Assembly (NCBI GenBank): GCA_016177345.1
Contig: JACOVM010000032.1
Location: forward strand, 1 to 8,344
DNA: 8,344 bases
Source: Candidatus Woesearchaeota archaeon
GTDB lineage: Archaea > Nanobdellota > Nanobdellia > Woesearchaeales > UBA12501
Direction: 5' to 3'
In this document: positions 1 through 5,887 of the stretch, in pieces
How the letters are laid out: each line of letters starts with the position of its first letter
Position numbering within the stretch: the stretch's first letter is position 1
Notes under the pieces: model-generated
What the model was told of the DNA's origin: nothing
Seen by the model: the letters and a program-made list of their open reading frames with translations, nothing else
Database searches by the model: none
Made by a program: the position numbers and the translations under genes

Positions 1-1944
1 CTTGGACATTTTCTTGCCATCAACAGTAACCCAGCCATTGACGCCAATGCCCTTGGGCCATTTATTTTTGTGAAAGATGGCAGTATGATTGAAGAGGTAA
101 AATGTGAGGTGATTCTGAATCAGGTCTTTTCCGGAATTTCTAAAATCAACCGGGTACCAATACTCGAATTCACGCTTCATCTCATCAGCAAGCGCCTTGT
201 CTATGTTGTTCAGCGCTGGAGCATTCCAGTCCTTGTCCAAAAAGAGGTAGTCAAACAGCGCGTTGTTGATGCTTGATGCATCTATTTTTTTGAGGAGGTG
301 CGTGACCGTGTAAAACGCCATGTAGATGGTGCTGTCAGACAATGATTCGATCAGCCATTTTTCATCCCAGGGAAGCCGCGTGCCCAGCCCTGTTTCTCTC
401 GTGCACGCCCATTGGTGAAGCCAGTCAATAACATAGGTAAACTGCGATCGTGCCTTTTCAGGATACAACACCAGATTGTTGAGGGCATCGTGCGCAAGCT
501 TCTTCCAATGCTCATCGCCATAGTCGATAAACCACTGGTCTTCAACAATCTTGATAATGCATTCAGTCATGCTTCTCGACACAACCCTTCCAGTTAATTG
601 ATAATACACGTCGCCGAACTCGCTGGAGAGAATCTCCTGCTTGATGCTGTCTTTGGCGCTTTGCACTGGCTGGCCAGAATAATCCTTTGAAAATCCCTTC
701 TTATACAACGCGTTTAGTTTCCCTTCATAAAATGCTTTCTTGTACAGCACCTCTTTTGCCTTGTCAAGCTTCTCGCGATCATGCTGGCTCTTCACATTAA
801 ATTGTGTGAGGGCATCGCGTGCAGGGACTTTTCCGAAGCCGGGAACATCAAGGACAGGAATGGGCTCAATGCCCCTCACCATATTTACGTCCAGCTTGTA
901 CTTCTCGCACAGCGCGGTATCTTTTTTAAGGTCATCCAATGCAATGAGGTCATCGGCAGAATCTGATGGAACAGAATGGACAAGCCCTGTTCCAAACTGC
1001 TCTTCCACAAAAAATGCAGGAAGCACGAGAACCTTACTGCCGGAGAATTCAAGCACCTTCGCCCCGATCAGTGAGCTGCCATGCACCTCTTCGAGAATTT
1101 GAACATGCTTATCCTGTTCTTTCAAGGCCATCGCTACGTTTCGTGAAAGAATCCATTCTTCGGATGTTCCCAATTTTTTCCCTGAATTTCCAGCTGAAGA
1201 AACTTTTGCCCTCACATAAGTAATGTCTGGATGAACATAGAGGTTAGTTACTCCAAGAATCGTGTCAGGGCGCAGCGTTGCCGTGACAAGGTAAACCCCA
1301 TTGTCCATCTTGTGCTTCACGAGAAGAAACTCTTGCGGGATTTCTCCTTCGCCCTCAACACGAGAATGGTCAGGAACAGGACAATTATTTTTTGGATCCC
1401 ACACGACAGGAAATTTCCCTTTCTTCACATACCCCTTCTCTTTGAGGATGGAAAATTGCCAGCGAATAAACTTGTCGTAGTGCGGATTCAGCTCTGTTGT
1501 GTGAAATTCTCTCCTCCAGTCAATAGCAAGCCCAAGCGATTGAAGGTCTTTTTTATACTCCGGTGGAAAATACTCAATCCAATATTCCGGGTTGGCAAAC
1601 TTTTTGATGTCTTTATCGCTAATGCCGCAGTCTTTCAGAATCTTCAGCTGCTTTTCTTCCTGTTCTCGCACTCGCTGGGCTGCATCAACAATAGGAGAGC
1701 CAGTGGCATGCCAGCCTTGGGGAAAAAGAACGTTATATCCTTGAAGCTTTTTGTATCTTGCAAATGCCTCCACGCGCATGATCGTAAATAAGTGGCCGAC
1801 ATGAGGGAGGCCATTCACGTACGGATATGGAAACGTAAGAAAGAACTTCTTTTTCTTATACGGATTTGCATTGGCCTGAAAGACACTGCCATCCTGCCAC
1901 TTCTTCTGCCACTTCTGCTGGATTTGATGAAGGAATGCCATCAT
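1..1944 (-). CDS. leuS: Leucyl-tRNA synthetase, archaeal type (3' end cut by window edge)
   Basis: Class I aminoacyl-tRNA synthetase that charges tRNA-Leu with leucine in the cytoplasm. The minus-strand frame is open for 648 codons and runs off the left edge. Visible motifs: the HIGH box as HVGH (residues 48-51, in PYVNGLPHVGHLFT), GWHATGSPI just after it, a CP1 editing domain with the threonine-rich TATLRPDT (about 222-229) and GTGLVHSVPSDSADD (about 319-332), then the archaeal/eukaryal-type stretches LSDSTIYMAFYT and RNSGKDLIQNHLTF. The last residues in the window are KKMSK, so the frame stops inside the KMSKS loop. Archaeal LeuRS is normally about 930-970 residues, so roughly 300 (anticodon-binding and C-terminal domains) lie outside. 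Two adjacent ATGs (1944 and 1941) could start it. A TATA box about 24 bases upstream suggests a leaderless mRNA. Family assignment is firm; which ATG is used is open. Confidence 0.96.
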   Translation of the reverse strand, partial: MMAFLHQIQQKWQKKWQDGSVFQANANPYKKKKFFLTFPYPYVNGLPHVGHLFTIMRVEAFARYKKLQGYNVLFPQGWHATGSPIVDAAQRVREQEEKQLKILKDCGISDKDIKKFANPEYWIEYFPPEYKKDLQSLGLAIDWRREFHTTELNPHYDKFIRWQFSILKEKGYVKKGKFPVVWDPKNNCPVPDHSRVEGEGEIPQEFLLVKHKMDNGVYLVTATLRPDTILGVTNLYVHPDITYVRAKVSSAGNSGKKLGTSEEWILSRNVAMALKEQDKHVQILEEVHGSSLIGAKVLEFSGSKVLVLPAFFVEEQFGTGLVHSVPSDSADDLIALDDLKKDTALCEKYKLDVNMVRGIEPIPVLDVPGFGKVPARDALTQFNVKSQHDREKLDKAKEVLYKKAFYEGKLNALYKKGFSKDYSGQPVQSAKDSIKQEILSSEFGDVYYQLTGRVVSRSMTECIIKIVEDQWFIDYGDEHWKKLAHDALNNLVLYPEKARSQFTYVIDWLHQWACTRETGLGTRLPWDEKWLIESLSDSTIYMAFYTVTHLLKKIDASSINNALFDYLFLDKDWNAPALNNIDKALADEMKREFEYWYPVDFRNSGKDLIQNHLTFYLFNHTAIFHKNKWPKGIGVNGWVTVDGKKMSK

Positions 1945-1963
1945 GGCTGAAGGAAGAGAAGGG

Positions 1964-1971
1964 TATATATA
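1964..1971 (-). promoter_or_regulatory. TATA box of leuS
   Basis: TATATATA on the minus strand, centred about 24 bases before the first ATG of leuS and about 27 before the second. Archaeal TATA boxes lie about 26 bases before the transcription start, so the mRNA probably begins at or within a few bases of the start codon. No Shine-Dalgarno sequence lies between them, which agrees with leaderless translation. Confidence 0.7.
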
Positions 1972-1996
1972 GTTTATGGGAATAGACGACCAACAT

Positions 1997-2006
1997 AAAC
2001 ATGTTT
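1997..2006. promoter_or_regulatory. 10-bp palindrome upstream of leuS, possible operator
   Basis: AAACATGTTT is a perfect palindrome about 30 bp upstream of the leuS TATA box. A related sequence, TTAAACATGGTTTAA, forms the first arm of the cloverleaf element at 2058-2072. A regulator site is only one possibility; a 10-bp AT-rich palindrome can occur by chance. Confidence 0.25.
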
Positions 2007-2040
2007 CTTCATGGGACTTTGCAGAACATGCCATTCAAAT

Positions 2041-2150
2041 TCGGGGCGCCGCTGTGCTTAAACATGGTTTAAGTTTATTTTTTCCCCACCTCGCCCAGGC
2101 AGGGTGGGGAAAAAATAAAGTTTTCAAAGAAAACCACAGCGGCGCCCCGA
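2041..2150. repeat. 110-bp perfect nested palindrome folding as a four-way cloverleaf
   Basis: Every base belongs to one of four perfect stems or their loops. The outer stem is TCGGGGCGCCGCTGTG (2041-2056) with its exact complement at 2135-2150, 16 bp. Inside, end to end with no spacer, are arm 1, CTTAAAC/GTTTAAG (2057-2073, 7 bp, 3-nt loop); arm 2, TTTATTTTTTCCCCACC with its complement (2074-2119, 17 bp, 12-nt loop); and arm 3, GTTTTC/GAAAAC (2120-2134, 6 bp, 3-nt loop). That is 46 bp paired, 18 loop bases, no mismatch and no junction base. It lies between the end of the sppA operon and the leuS promoter. On the minus strand arm 3 is followed by TTTATTTTTT, so it could also end transcription of that operon. 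It is not a tRNA: arm lengths and conserved loop bases do not fit. The structure is seen directly; the function is unknown. Confidence 0.9.
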
Positions 2151-2224
2151 TCAACGATAAGTTTTCTGTAGAACTAGACAAATATAAGTCAGAAATAAAC
2201 CTGTTCCTTCTTTATCCCTTTTAC

Positions 2225-2662
2225 TCATCTCATCTCTTTGTACTTCATCAGGAGAAGGGCGATGACAACACCATTGATGATAATGGCCCAAACGACTCCA
2301 AAATATCCCTGAGTTGAAACCTGAAAAGAAAGAAGTATCCATCCAAGAATGGACGTGGCAATATACCCAATTACTCCTGCTTTACGCATGTTCCATATTG
2401 CTAGCCACACAAAAATGCTGATAATAGTGAGGAGCAGGCTGCTAAGGGTATACCACTGTGGGAAGGACAACCCAAACCATCTGAAAAAAGAAGGGAAGGC
2501 TAACAATACCCCGTTCATTACTATGCCCAGACTAATTCCAACCCATGCCAAAATACAAAGAAAAGTGATCAAGACAGGTCTTGTTCCAGACGGCCTTGTT
2601 TTAGAAACGTTTTTTACAACACTTTTTGGTTTTCTTAATGAGGTAGTATTCTTCTTTTTCAT
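2225..2662 (-). CDS. Small four-helix membrane protein, translationally coupled to sppA
   Basis: A 145-residue protein that I cannot assign to a family. The first 29 residues are hydrophilic and very basic (ten Lys/Arg), so this tail should stay in the cytoplasm. Four hydrophobic segments follow at about 30-56, 72-91, 94-115 and 119-138, ending in the charged KYKEMR. No catalytic motif is visible. The ATG overlaps the TGA of sppA as ATGA, and GAGGTAA within the end of sppA lies a suitable distance upstream to serve as a Shine-Dalgarno sequence, so the two are almost certainly made from one mRNA. It is not NfeD, the membrane partner often found with S49-type proteases, since it lacks a soluble C-terminal domain. 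A role as a SppA partner or substrate adaptor is inference from position only. Confidence 0.85.
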   Translation of the reverse strand: MKKKNTTSLRKPKSVVKNVSKTRPSGTRPVLITFLCILAWVGISLGIVMNGVLLAFPSFFRWFGLSFPQWYTLSSLLLTIISIFVWLAIWNMRKAGVIGYIATSILGWILLSFQVSTQGYFGVVWAIIINGVVIALLLMKYKEMR

Positions 2663-3576
2663 GTCCTTACCTCAACAGGCTCATCAGCTATAACTTCTGT
2701 CCCTATGCCCCTTCCCATCTCAAATGCATAATCTTGGAACGAGGAAAATAACACGTCAGCAAAGGTCTTTGGCTTTTCAAACTTGACAACATCAACTTCC
2801 TCTCCGAGCTGCTGCTCAAGGAACACGTTTGCATCATACATTGTGCCAAGCTGGTCGACTAATCCTAAATCTAACGCTTGCCGCCCCGTATAGAACATGC
2901 CAGTTGCGAGCTCATTCACTCGCTCTATTGGAATATTTCTGTTCTCGGCAACTGCCTCTTTAAAGATGACATGCATCTCATCCAGTGATGCCTGGAAGAG
3001 CATTCTCTCCTCATCAGTCATGTCTCGGAATGGGCTTCCAATATCTTTTAGCCTGCCAGAAACCATTCGGCGATAGCTTATGTTATATTCTTCGATGAGC
3101 TCGTCAAATTCAAGAGAAGAAGCAATCACGCCAATCGACCCCGTTATTGAAGCAGGGTGGGCAATGACATGGTCTGCTGATGTTGCAATCCAGTACGCCC
3201 CAGACGCTCCTGTTTCGCGAATGACAGCAACGGTTGGCTTTTGTGCTCTCTTCATGGCATCTGCAATCTCTGCAGAGCCAACAGCAGTTCCGCCTGGCGA
3301 GTTAATATCAAGAATAATCGCTTTGATCGTTGCCTGCTTTTCTGCCTTCTCGATCAGGCCAACAACATCATCAGATTTTGTTCCCTTGGAAGAAAAGCCA
3401 ACACTGTCTGTTGCGCTAATCGGCCCATGAATCGCAATGACTGCAACATTCCCGATGCCAATCCCGTCAGCTTCTGTCAGCCCAAAAGCAAAGAGGAAGA
3501 TGATTCCACAGAAGAGCACCCCACCAAGGGTGAGAATGACAATGAGCCATGTTGGAAATAATGATGTCTTTGACGT
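2659..3576 (-). CDS. sppA: Signal peptide peptidase SppA (S49 family serine protease), probable ACG start
   Basis: Membrane-bound protease of the Ser-Lys type that cleaves leftover signal peptides within or at the membrane. Counting from the proposed start it has 305 residues: a short MSKTS-type head, one transmembrane segment (about 11-33), then a single S49 domain. The nucleophile is Ser125 in ETGASGAYW and the general base Lys177 in SGRLKDIGSPF; DINSPGGTAVGSAEI matches the conserved SPGG region. Both catalytic residues are intact and their 52-residue spacing suits the short archaeal form. The first conventional start codon is GTG at 3519, but it falls in the middle of the membrane helix and has no ribosome site. 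Upstream the frame stays open, completes the helix, and reaches ACG at 3576 five bases after GAGGTG. No ATG, GTG or TTG lies between. Function is firm; the start is a strong inference. Confidence 0.9.
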   Translation of the reverse strand, partial: TSKTSLFPTWLIVILTLGGVLFCGIIFLFAFGLTEADGIGIGNVAVIAIHGPISATDSVGFSSKGTKSDDVVGLIEKAEKQATIKAIILDINSPGGTAVGSAEIADAMKRAQKPTVAVIRETGASGAYWIATSADHVIAHPASITGSIGVIASSLEFDELIEEYNISYRRMVSGRLKDIGSPFRDMTDEERMLFQASLDEMHVIFKEAVAENRNIPIERVNELATGMFYTGRQALDLGLVDQLGTMYDANVFLEQQLGEEVDVVKFEKPKTFADVLFSSFQDYAFEMGRGIGTEVIADEPVEVRT

Positions 3577-3579
3577 AGT

Positions 3580-3587
3580 ACCACCTC
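3580..3587 (-). promoter_or_regulatory. Shine-Dalgarno site that decides the sppA start
   Basis: GAGGTGGT on the minus strand is a near-complete match to the archaeal anti-Shine-Dalgarno complement (GGAGGTGAT). It ends just before ACTACG, placing the ACG at 3576 at normal initiation distance, while the GTG at 3519 is about 60 bases away. Confidence 0.7.
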
Positions 3588-3613
3588 ACCAAGATTGTTT
3601 TGCGCCCCTTGTC

Positions 3614-3621
3614 TTTATTAA
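3614..3621 (-). promoter_or_regulatory. Probable TATA box of the sppA operon
   Basis: TTAATAAA on the minus strand. A transcript starting about 26 bases downstream (near 3591) would have a leader of roughly 15 bases that just includes the Shine-Dalgarno site at 3580-3587, which again supports a start near 3576. Confidence 0.5.
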
Positions 3622-3677
3622 TCTATTGTTTGGCGTATCAACTTGTATAGTCTGGCTTGTTCAACGGTATAATTAAC

Positions 3678-3685
3678 TTTATAAA
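3678..3685 (+). promoter_or_regulatory. TATA box of the aIF2 gamma gene
   Basis: TTTATAAA centred about 26-27 bases before the ATG at 3708, the expected distance to a transcription start. It therefore points to a leaderless mRNA starting at 3708 and argues against the upstream in-frame ATG at 3657, which lies before the promoter. Confidence 0.75.
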
Positions 3686-3707
3686 TCATCCTCGTTTCCG
3701 CACACCT

Positions 3708-5060
3708 ATGCCGAGAAAAGCCTCTGCAAAAGCAGAAAAAGCAGAAAAAACAGGGCCTGATGAAGTAACCACTGCTCCAGCTACGCCTGAACCCAAGCTA
3801 AAAGAATCAAAAGCATCAAAGCAGCCAAAACACGCAGGACAAGCATCATCAATCCAGCCCGAAATTAACATCGGCCTCGTTGGCCATGTCGACCACGGCA
3901 AAACCACGCTTACCGAACGGCTTTCCGGCAAATTTACTGATACCCATTCTGAAGAATTAAAGAGAGGAATTACCATCCGCCTCGGCTATGCTGATGCTGA
4001 CATTTACGAATACGAAACTGATGATGGCACGCAGTACACGACAAAGCCAAAAGAAGAACAGCACGCCAAGCTTGCAAGAAAAGTGAGCTTTGTTGATGCT
4101 CCAGGGCATGAAAGCCTCATGGCAACCATGCTTTGCGGGGCCATGATTATGGATGGGGCCCTTCTTCTTGTTGCGGCAAATGAAACCTGCCCTCAGCCAC
4201 AAACCCAAGAACACCTCATGGCATTGGACATTATGGGGCTAAAAAACTTGATCGTTGTTCAAAACAAGATTGACCTGGTAAAGAAAGAAGACGCGCTTAA
4301 GAATTATCAGGATATCCAGAATTTTTTGAAGGGAACACGATTCGAGAATGCCCCAATCATCCCCATCTCTGCAAAGCATACGGTAAATGTTGATGCTCTT
4401 CTTGCTGCTATCCAAACCTATTTTCCAACACCAGAACGTGACGAGAGCAAGCCCCCCTTGATGTTCGTCGCAAGATCATTTGACATCAACAGGCCAGGTT
4501 CTAATCCACTTAACATGACAGGAGGCGTGCTTGGGGGAGCATTAGCTCGAGGTGCACTCCATGTTGGAGACATGATTGAGCTGCGTCCTGGGCGAAAGGT
4601 AGAAAAAGGAAATCAAATCATGTATGAGCCGATAACAACAAGAATTGCCAGCTTAAAGACAGGAAATGCCAGTGTTGATACTGTTCGGCCTGGCGGTTCT
4701 ATTGGTGTTCTCACCTCTCTCGATCCATCCATTGTAAAGTCTGACTCGCTGACGGGAAATATTGTTGGAAAAGCAGGAACGCTTCCCCAAATCCAGTACG
4801 AGATAGGCCTGGAAATCCACCTTTTGGATCGTGTTGTCGGGGCAAAGCGCGCTGTGGATGTCGAGCCAATCAAGATGGGAGAGCCGCTCATGTTAAATGT
4901 GAATGCTGCTGCAACGATCGGTATTGTCATGAGTCTTGGAAAGAATAGCTGCCAGTGCAAGCTCAAAATTCCAATCTGCGCTGAGAAAGGCTCTCGCGTT
5001 ACCATTTCCCGCAGAATGGAGAATAGGTTTCGCTTAATAGGATATGGCGTTTTGCAATAA
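3708..5060 (+). CDS. Translation initiation factor aIF2, gamma subunit
   Basis: GTPase subunit of the heterotrimer that brings Met-tRNAi to the small ribosomal subunit. It has 450 residues; archaeal homologues are about 410. Residues 1-50 are an unusual Lys/Ala/Pro-rich tail before the core begins at EINIGLVGH. GTPase motifs are complete: G1 GHVDHGKT (59-66), switch region with GITIRLGYAD (87-96), G3 DAPGH (130-134), G4 NKID (186-189) and G5 SAKH (221-224). Two beta-barrel domains follow, with family stretches such as ARSFDINRPG, GGVLGGALARG, TLDPSIVKSDSLTGN, LLDRVVG, CAEKGSRVTISRR and a normal end RLIGYG. The insert after the switch region, which in most archaea holds two Cys-X2-Cys pairs binding zinc, has no cysteine here (97-125). 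The gene stands alone under its own leaderless promoter, divergent from sppA. Identification is firm. Confidence 0.97.
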   Translation: MPRKASAKAEKAEKTGPDEVTTAPATPEPKLKESKASKQPKHAGQASSIQPEINIGLVGHVDHGKTTLTERLSGKFTDTHSEELKRGITIRLGYADADIYEYETDDGTQYTTKPKEEQHAKLARKVSFVDAPGHESLMATMLCGAMIMDGALLLVAANETCPQPQTQEHLMALDIMGLKNLIVVQNKIDLVKKEDALKNYQDIQNFLKGTRFENAPIIPISAKHTVNVDALLAAIQTYFPTPERDESKPPLMFVARSFDINRPGSNPLNMTGGVLGGALARGALHVGDMIELRPGRKVEKGNQIMYEPITTRIASLKTGNASVDTVRPGGSIGVLTSLDPSIVKSDSLTGNIVGKAGTLPQIQYEIGLEIHLLDRVVGAKRAVDVEPIKMGEPLMLNVNAAATIGIVMSLGKNSCQCKLKIPICAEKGSRVTISRRMENRFRLIGYGVLQ

Positions 5061-5126
5061 TACGGCAATAAGGCAGGCTTAGCTGATTCAATCATTAAGA
5101 TAATTTGTCCGGAAGATATTCTATTG

Positions 5127-5309
5127 ACAATCACGGCTACGCCGTGAACGACGCCGAATAGGCGCAAACGCATTGCTGTTTCAATTCGAGTCCTTTTTTC
5201 TTGCTCCATCAAAGATGAGGAGCAAGAAAAAAGGACTTGATGCCTACTTTGATAGCGTTTGCGCCACTGCTACCCGTTCACGCCCGACCGAAGGTCGTGG
5301 CGTGATTGT
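5127..5309. repeat. Large imperfect palindromic element with terminal inverted repeats
   Basis: Fills the gap between two convergent genes. From outside in, ACAATCACG (5127-5135) pairs with CGTGATTGT (5301-5309); CGTGAACG (5143-5150) with CGTTCACG (5275-5282); GGCGCAAACGC (5161-5171) with 5255-5265, perfect; and AGTCCTTTTTTCTTGCTCC (5189-5207) with 5219-5237, a perfect 19 bp with an 11-nt loop. Each end can instead fold on itself: TCACGGC-tac-GCCGTGA at 5131-5147, and a 12-bp hairpin with one bulge at 5278-5305. The inner part copies the plan of the element at 2041-2150: GC-rich outer stem, a small adjacent hairpin (ATTG/CAAT, 5172-5185), a long central arm with a T6 run, and a third segment (5241-5254), here no longer self-paired. 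Before the element, 5061-5126 holds nothing I recognise. It could be a non-autonomous mobile element, a structured RNA or a two-way terminator. Confidence 0.8.
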
Positions 5310-5314
5310 TTTTA
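5278..5314 (+). terminator. Hairpin plus T-run resembling an intrinsic terminator
   Basis: A GC-rich hairpin, TCACGCCCGACC with its complement across a GAA loop (one bulged T), is followed directly by TTGTTTTT. On the plus strand this could end transcripts from the aIF2 gamma gene, though it lies about 220 bases after its stop and is also the right end of the palindromic element. Archaeal termination depends mainly on the T-run, so the hairpin may matter for other reasons. Confidence 0.4.
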
Positions 5315-5317
5315 ATC

Positions 5318-5346
5318 CTTGTATTAATCCTCATATTAAATACAAG
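5318..5346. repeat. AT-rich hairpin in the convergent gap
   Basis: CTTGTATT (5318-5325) pairs with AATACAAG (5339-5346), extended by AAT/ATT across a single bulge, around a 6-base loop. It follows the large palindrome directly and lies about 55 bp after the stop of the 139-residue protein gene, so it may help end transcription from that side. The rest of the gap to 5402 shows nothing clear. Confidence 0.4.
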
Positions 5347-5402
5347 CTTACTATTTCTATTCACCACTACACCAACTTCTGAAAATGACTCCAATCTCGC
5401 TT

Positions 5403-5822
5403 TCAGAATAAGCTCCTTTGCCCATTTTTGTCTGGCTCTGTTGACGCGCCATCATGGCGCTGAAGAACATATCGCATACTTCCCTTAACTTCCATGAGCG
5501 TATAACCAAAATCTGCTAGTGGACGCTCAACCTCTGGTGCCTGTTCCCCTTTTTTTCTCGGATCTCCTAATCTGATGCGGACAAGCGCATCGTGGGGATT
5601 AAAGTAAACCAGCTGAATTGGTATTCCTTGATACTGCGCTTGGACATTTCTCGCAAGGTCTTCTCCATTCACCCCCTTATACTTTGTCCTGTCCTGGTCT
5701 GTTACAAATCCTACAAGACCAGCCCTTGAACGATAGTGTTTAATAAGATCACTAAGGTCAGTTGGGGCTAGCCTCCCTCGCTGTTTTTTGCCTTTGCTTT
5801 TCTGCTGAGCAATCTGAGCCAT
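5403..5822 (-). CDS. Basic 139-residue protein of unknown function
   Basis: I do not recognise this protein. It starts with a basic, glutamine-rich tail (residues 1-18: K9, K10, K12, K13, R15, R17), which could contact nucleic acid. A compact region of about 19-122 follows, with alternating hydrophobic strands such as AGLVGFV, IPIQLVYF, ALVRIRL, YTLMEVKG and MRYVLQRH, so a mostly beta fold is likely. It ends in a polar tail. There is no membrane segment, no signal peptide and no cysteine. The ATG is chosen because a TATA-like box is centred about 27 bases upstream, giving a leaderless mRNA. It is transcribed away from hppA and toward aIF2 gamma. The frame is coding on its protein-like composition and promoter fit. 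Function is open; an RNA- or ribosome-related role would be a guess. Confidence 0.8.
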   Translation of the reverse strand: MAQIAQQKSKGKKQRGRLAPTDLSDLIKHYRSRAGLVGFVTDQDRTKYKGVNGEDLARNVQAQYQGIPIQLVYFNPHDALVRIRLGDPRKKGEQAPEVERPLADFGYTLMEVKGSMRYVLQRHDGASTEPDKNGQRSLF

Positions 5823-5845
5823 ACTTCCATGGAGAATAATGGGTG

Positions 5846-5853
5846 TTATTAAA
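5846..5853 (-). promoter_or_regulatory. TATA-like box of the 139-residue protein gene
   Basis: TTTAATAA on the minus strand, centred about 27 bases before the ATG at 5822, consistent with a leaderless transcript. It is a weaker match to the archaeal consensus than the boxes of leuS and aIF2 gamma. Confidence 0.5.
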
Positions 5854-5887
5854 GCTAAGGTAGAGTTAAGGGGAAAGCGACCAATAA

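Noticed and set aside
1231..1791. Plus-strand open frame of 186 codons
   Set aside because: Antisense to leuS, whose motifs are unmistakable in the other strand.
2041..2150. tRNA or tRNA-like gene, suggested by the cloverleaf
   Set aside because: Arms are 16, 7, 17 and 6 bp with loops of 3, 12 and 3; there is no seven-base anticodon or T loop and none of the conserved tRNA bases.
2035..2154. Target-site duplication TCAA around the cloverleaf
   Set aside because: TCAA occurs at 2035-2038 and 2151-2154, but the left copy is two bases away from the element and four bases can match by chance.
1976..2317. Plus-strand open frame of 113 codons
   Set aside because: It is made largely of the cloverleaf palindrome and of the antisense of the membrane protein; no protein-like sequence.
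3657..3707. Longer aIF2 gamma starting at the ATG at 3657
   Set aside because: The TATA box at 3678-3685 lies after this ATG and at the right distance from 3708; the extra residues do not look like family sequence.
4613..5212. Minus-strand open frame of 199 codons
   Set aside because: Antisense to the 3' half of the aIF2 gamma gene and to part of the palindromic element.
5173..5382. Plus-strand open frame of 69 codons
   Set aside because: Lies inside the second palindromic element and has no ribosome site or protein-like pattern.
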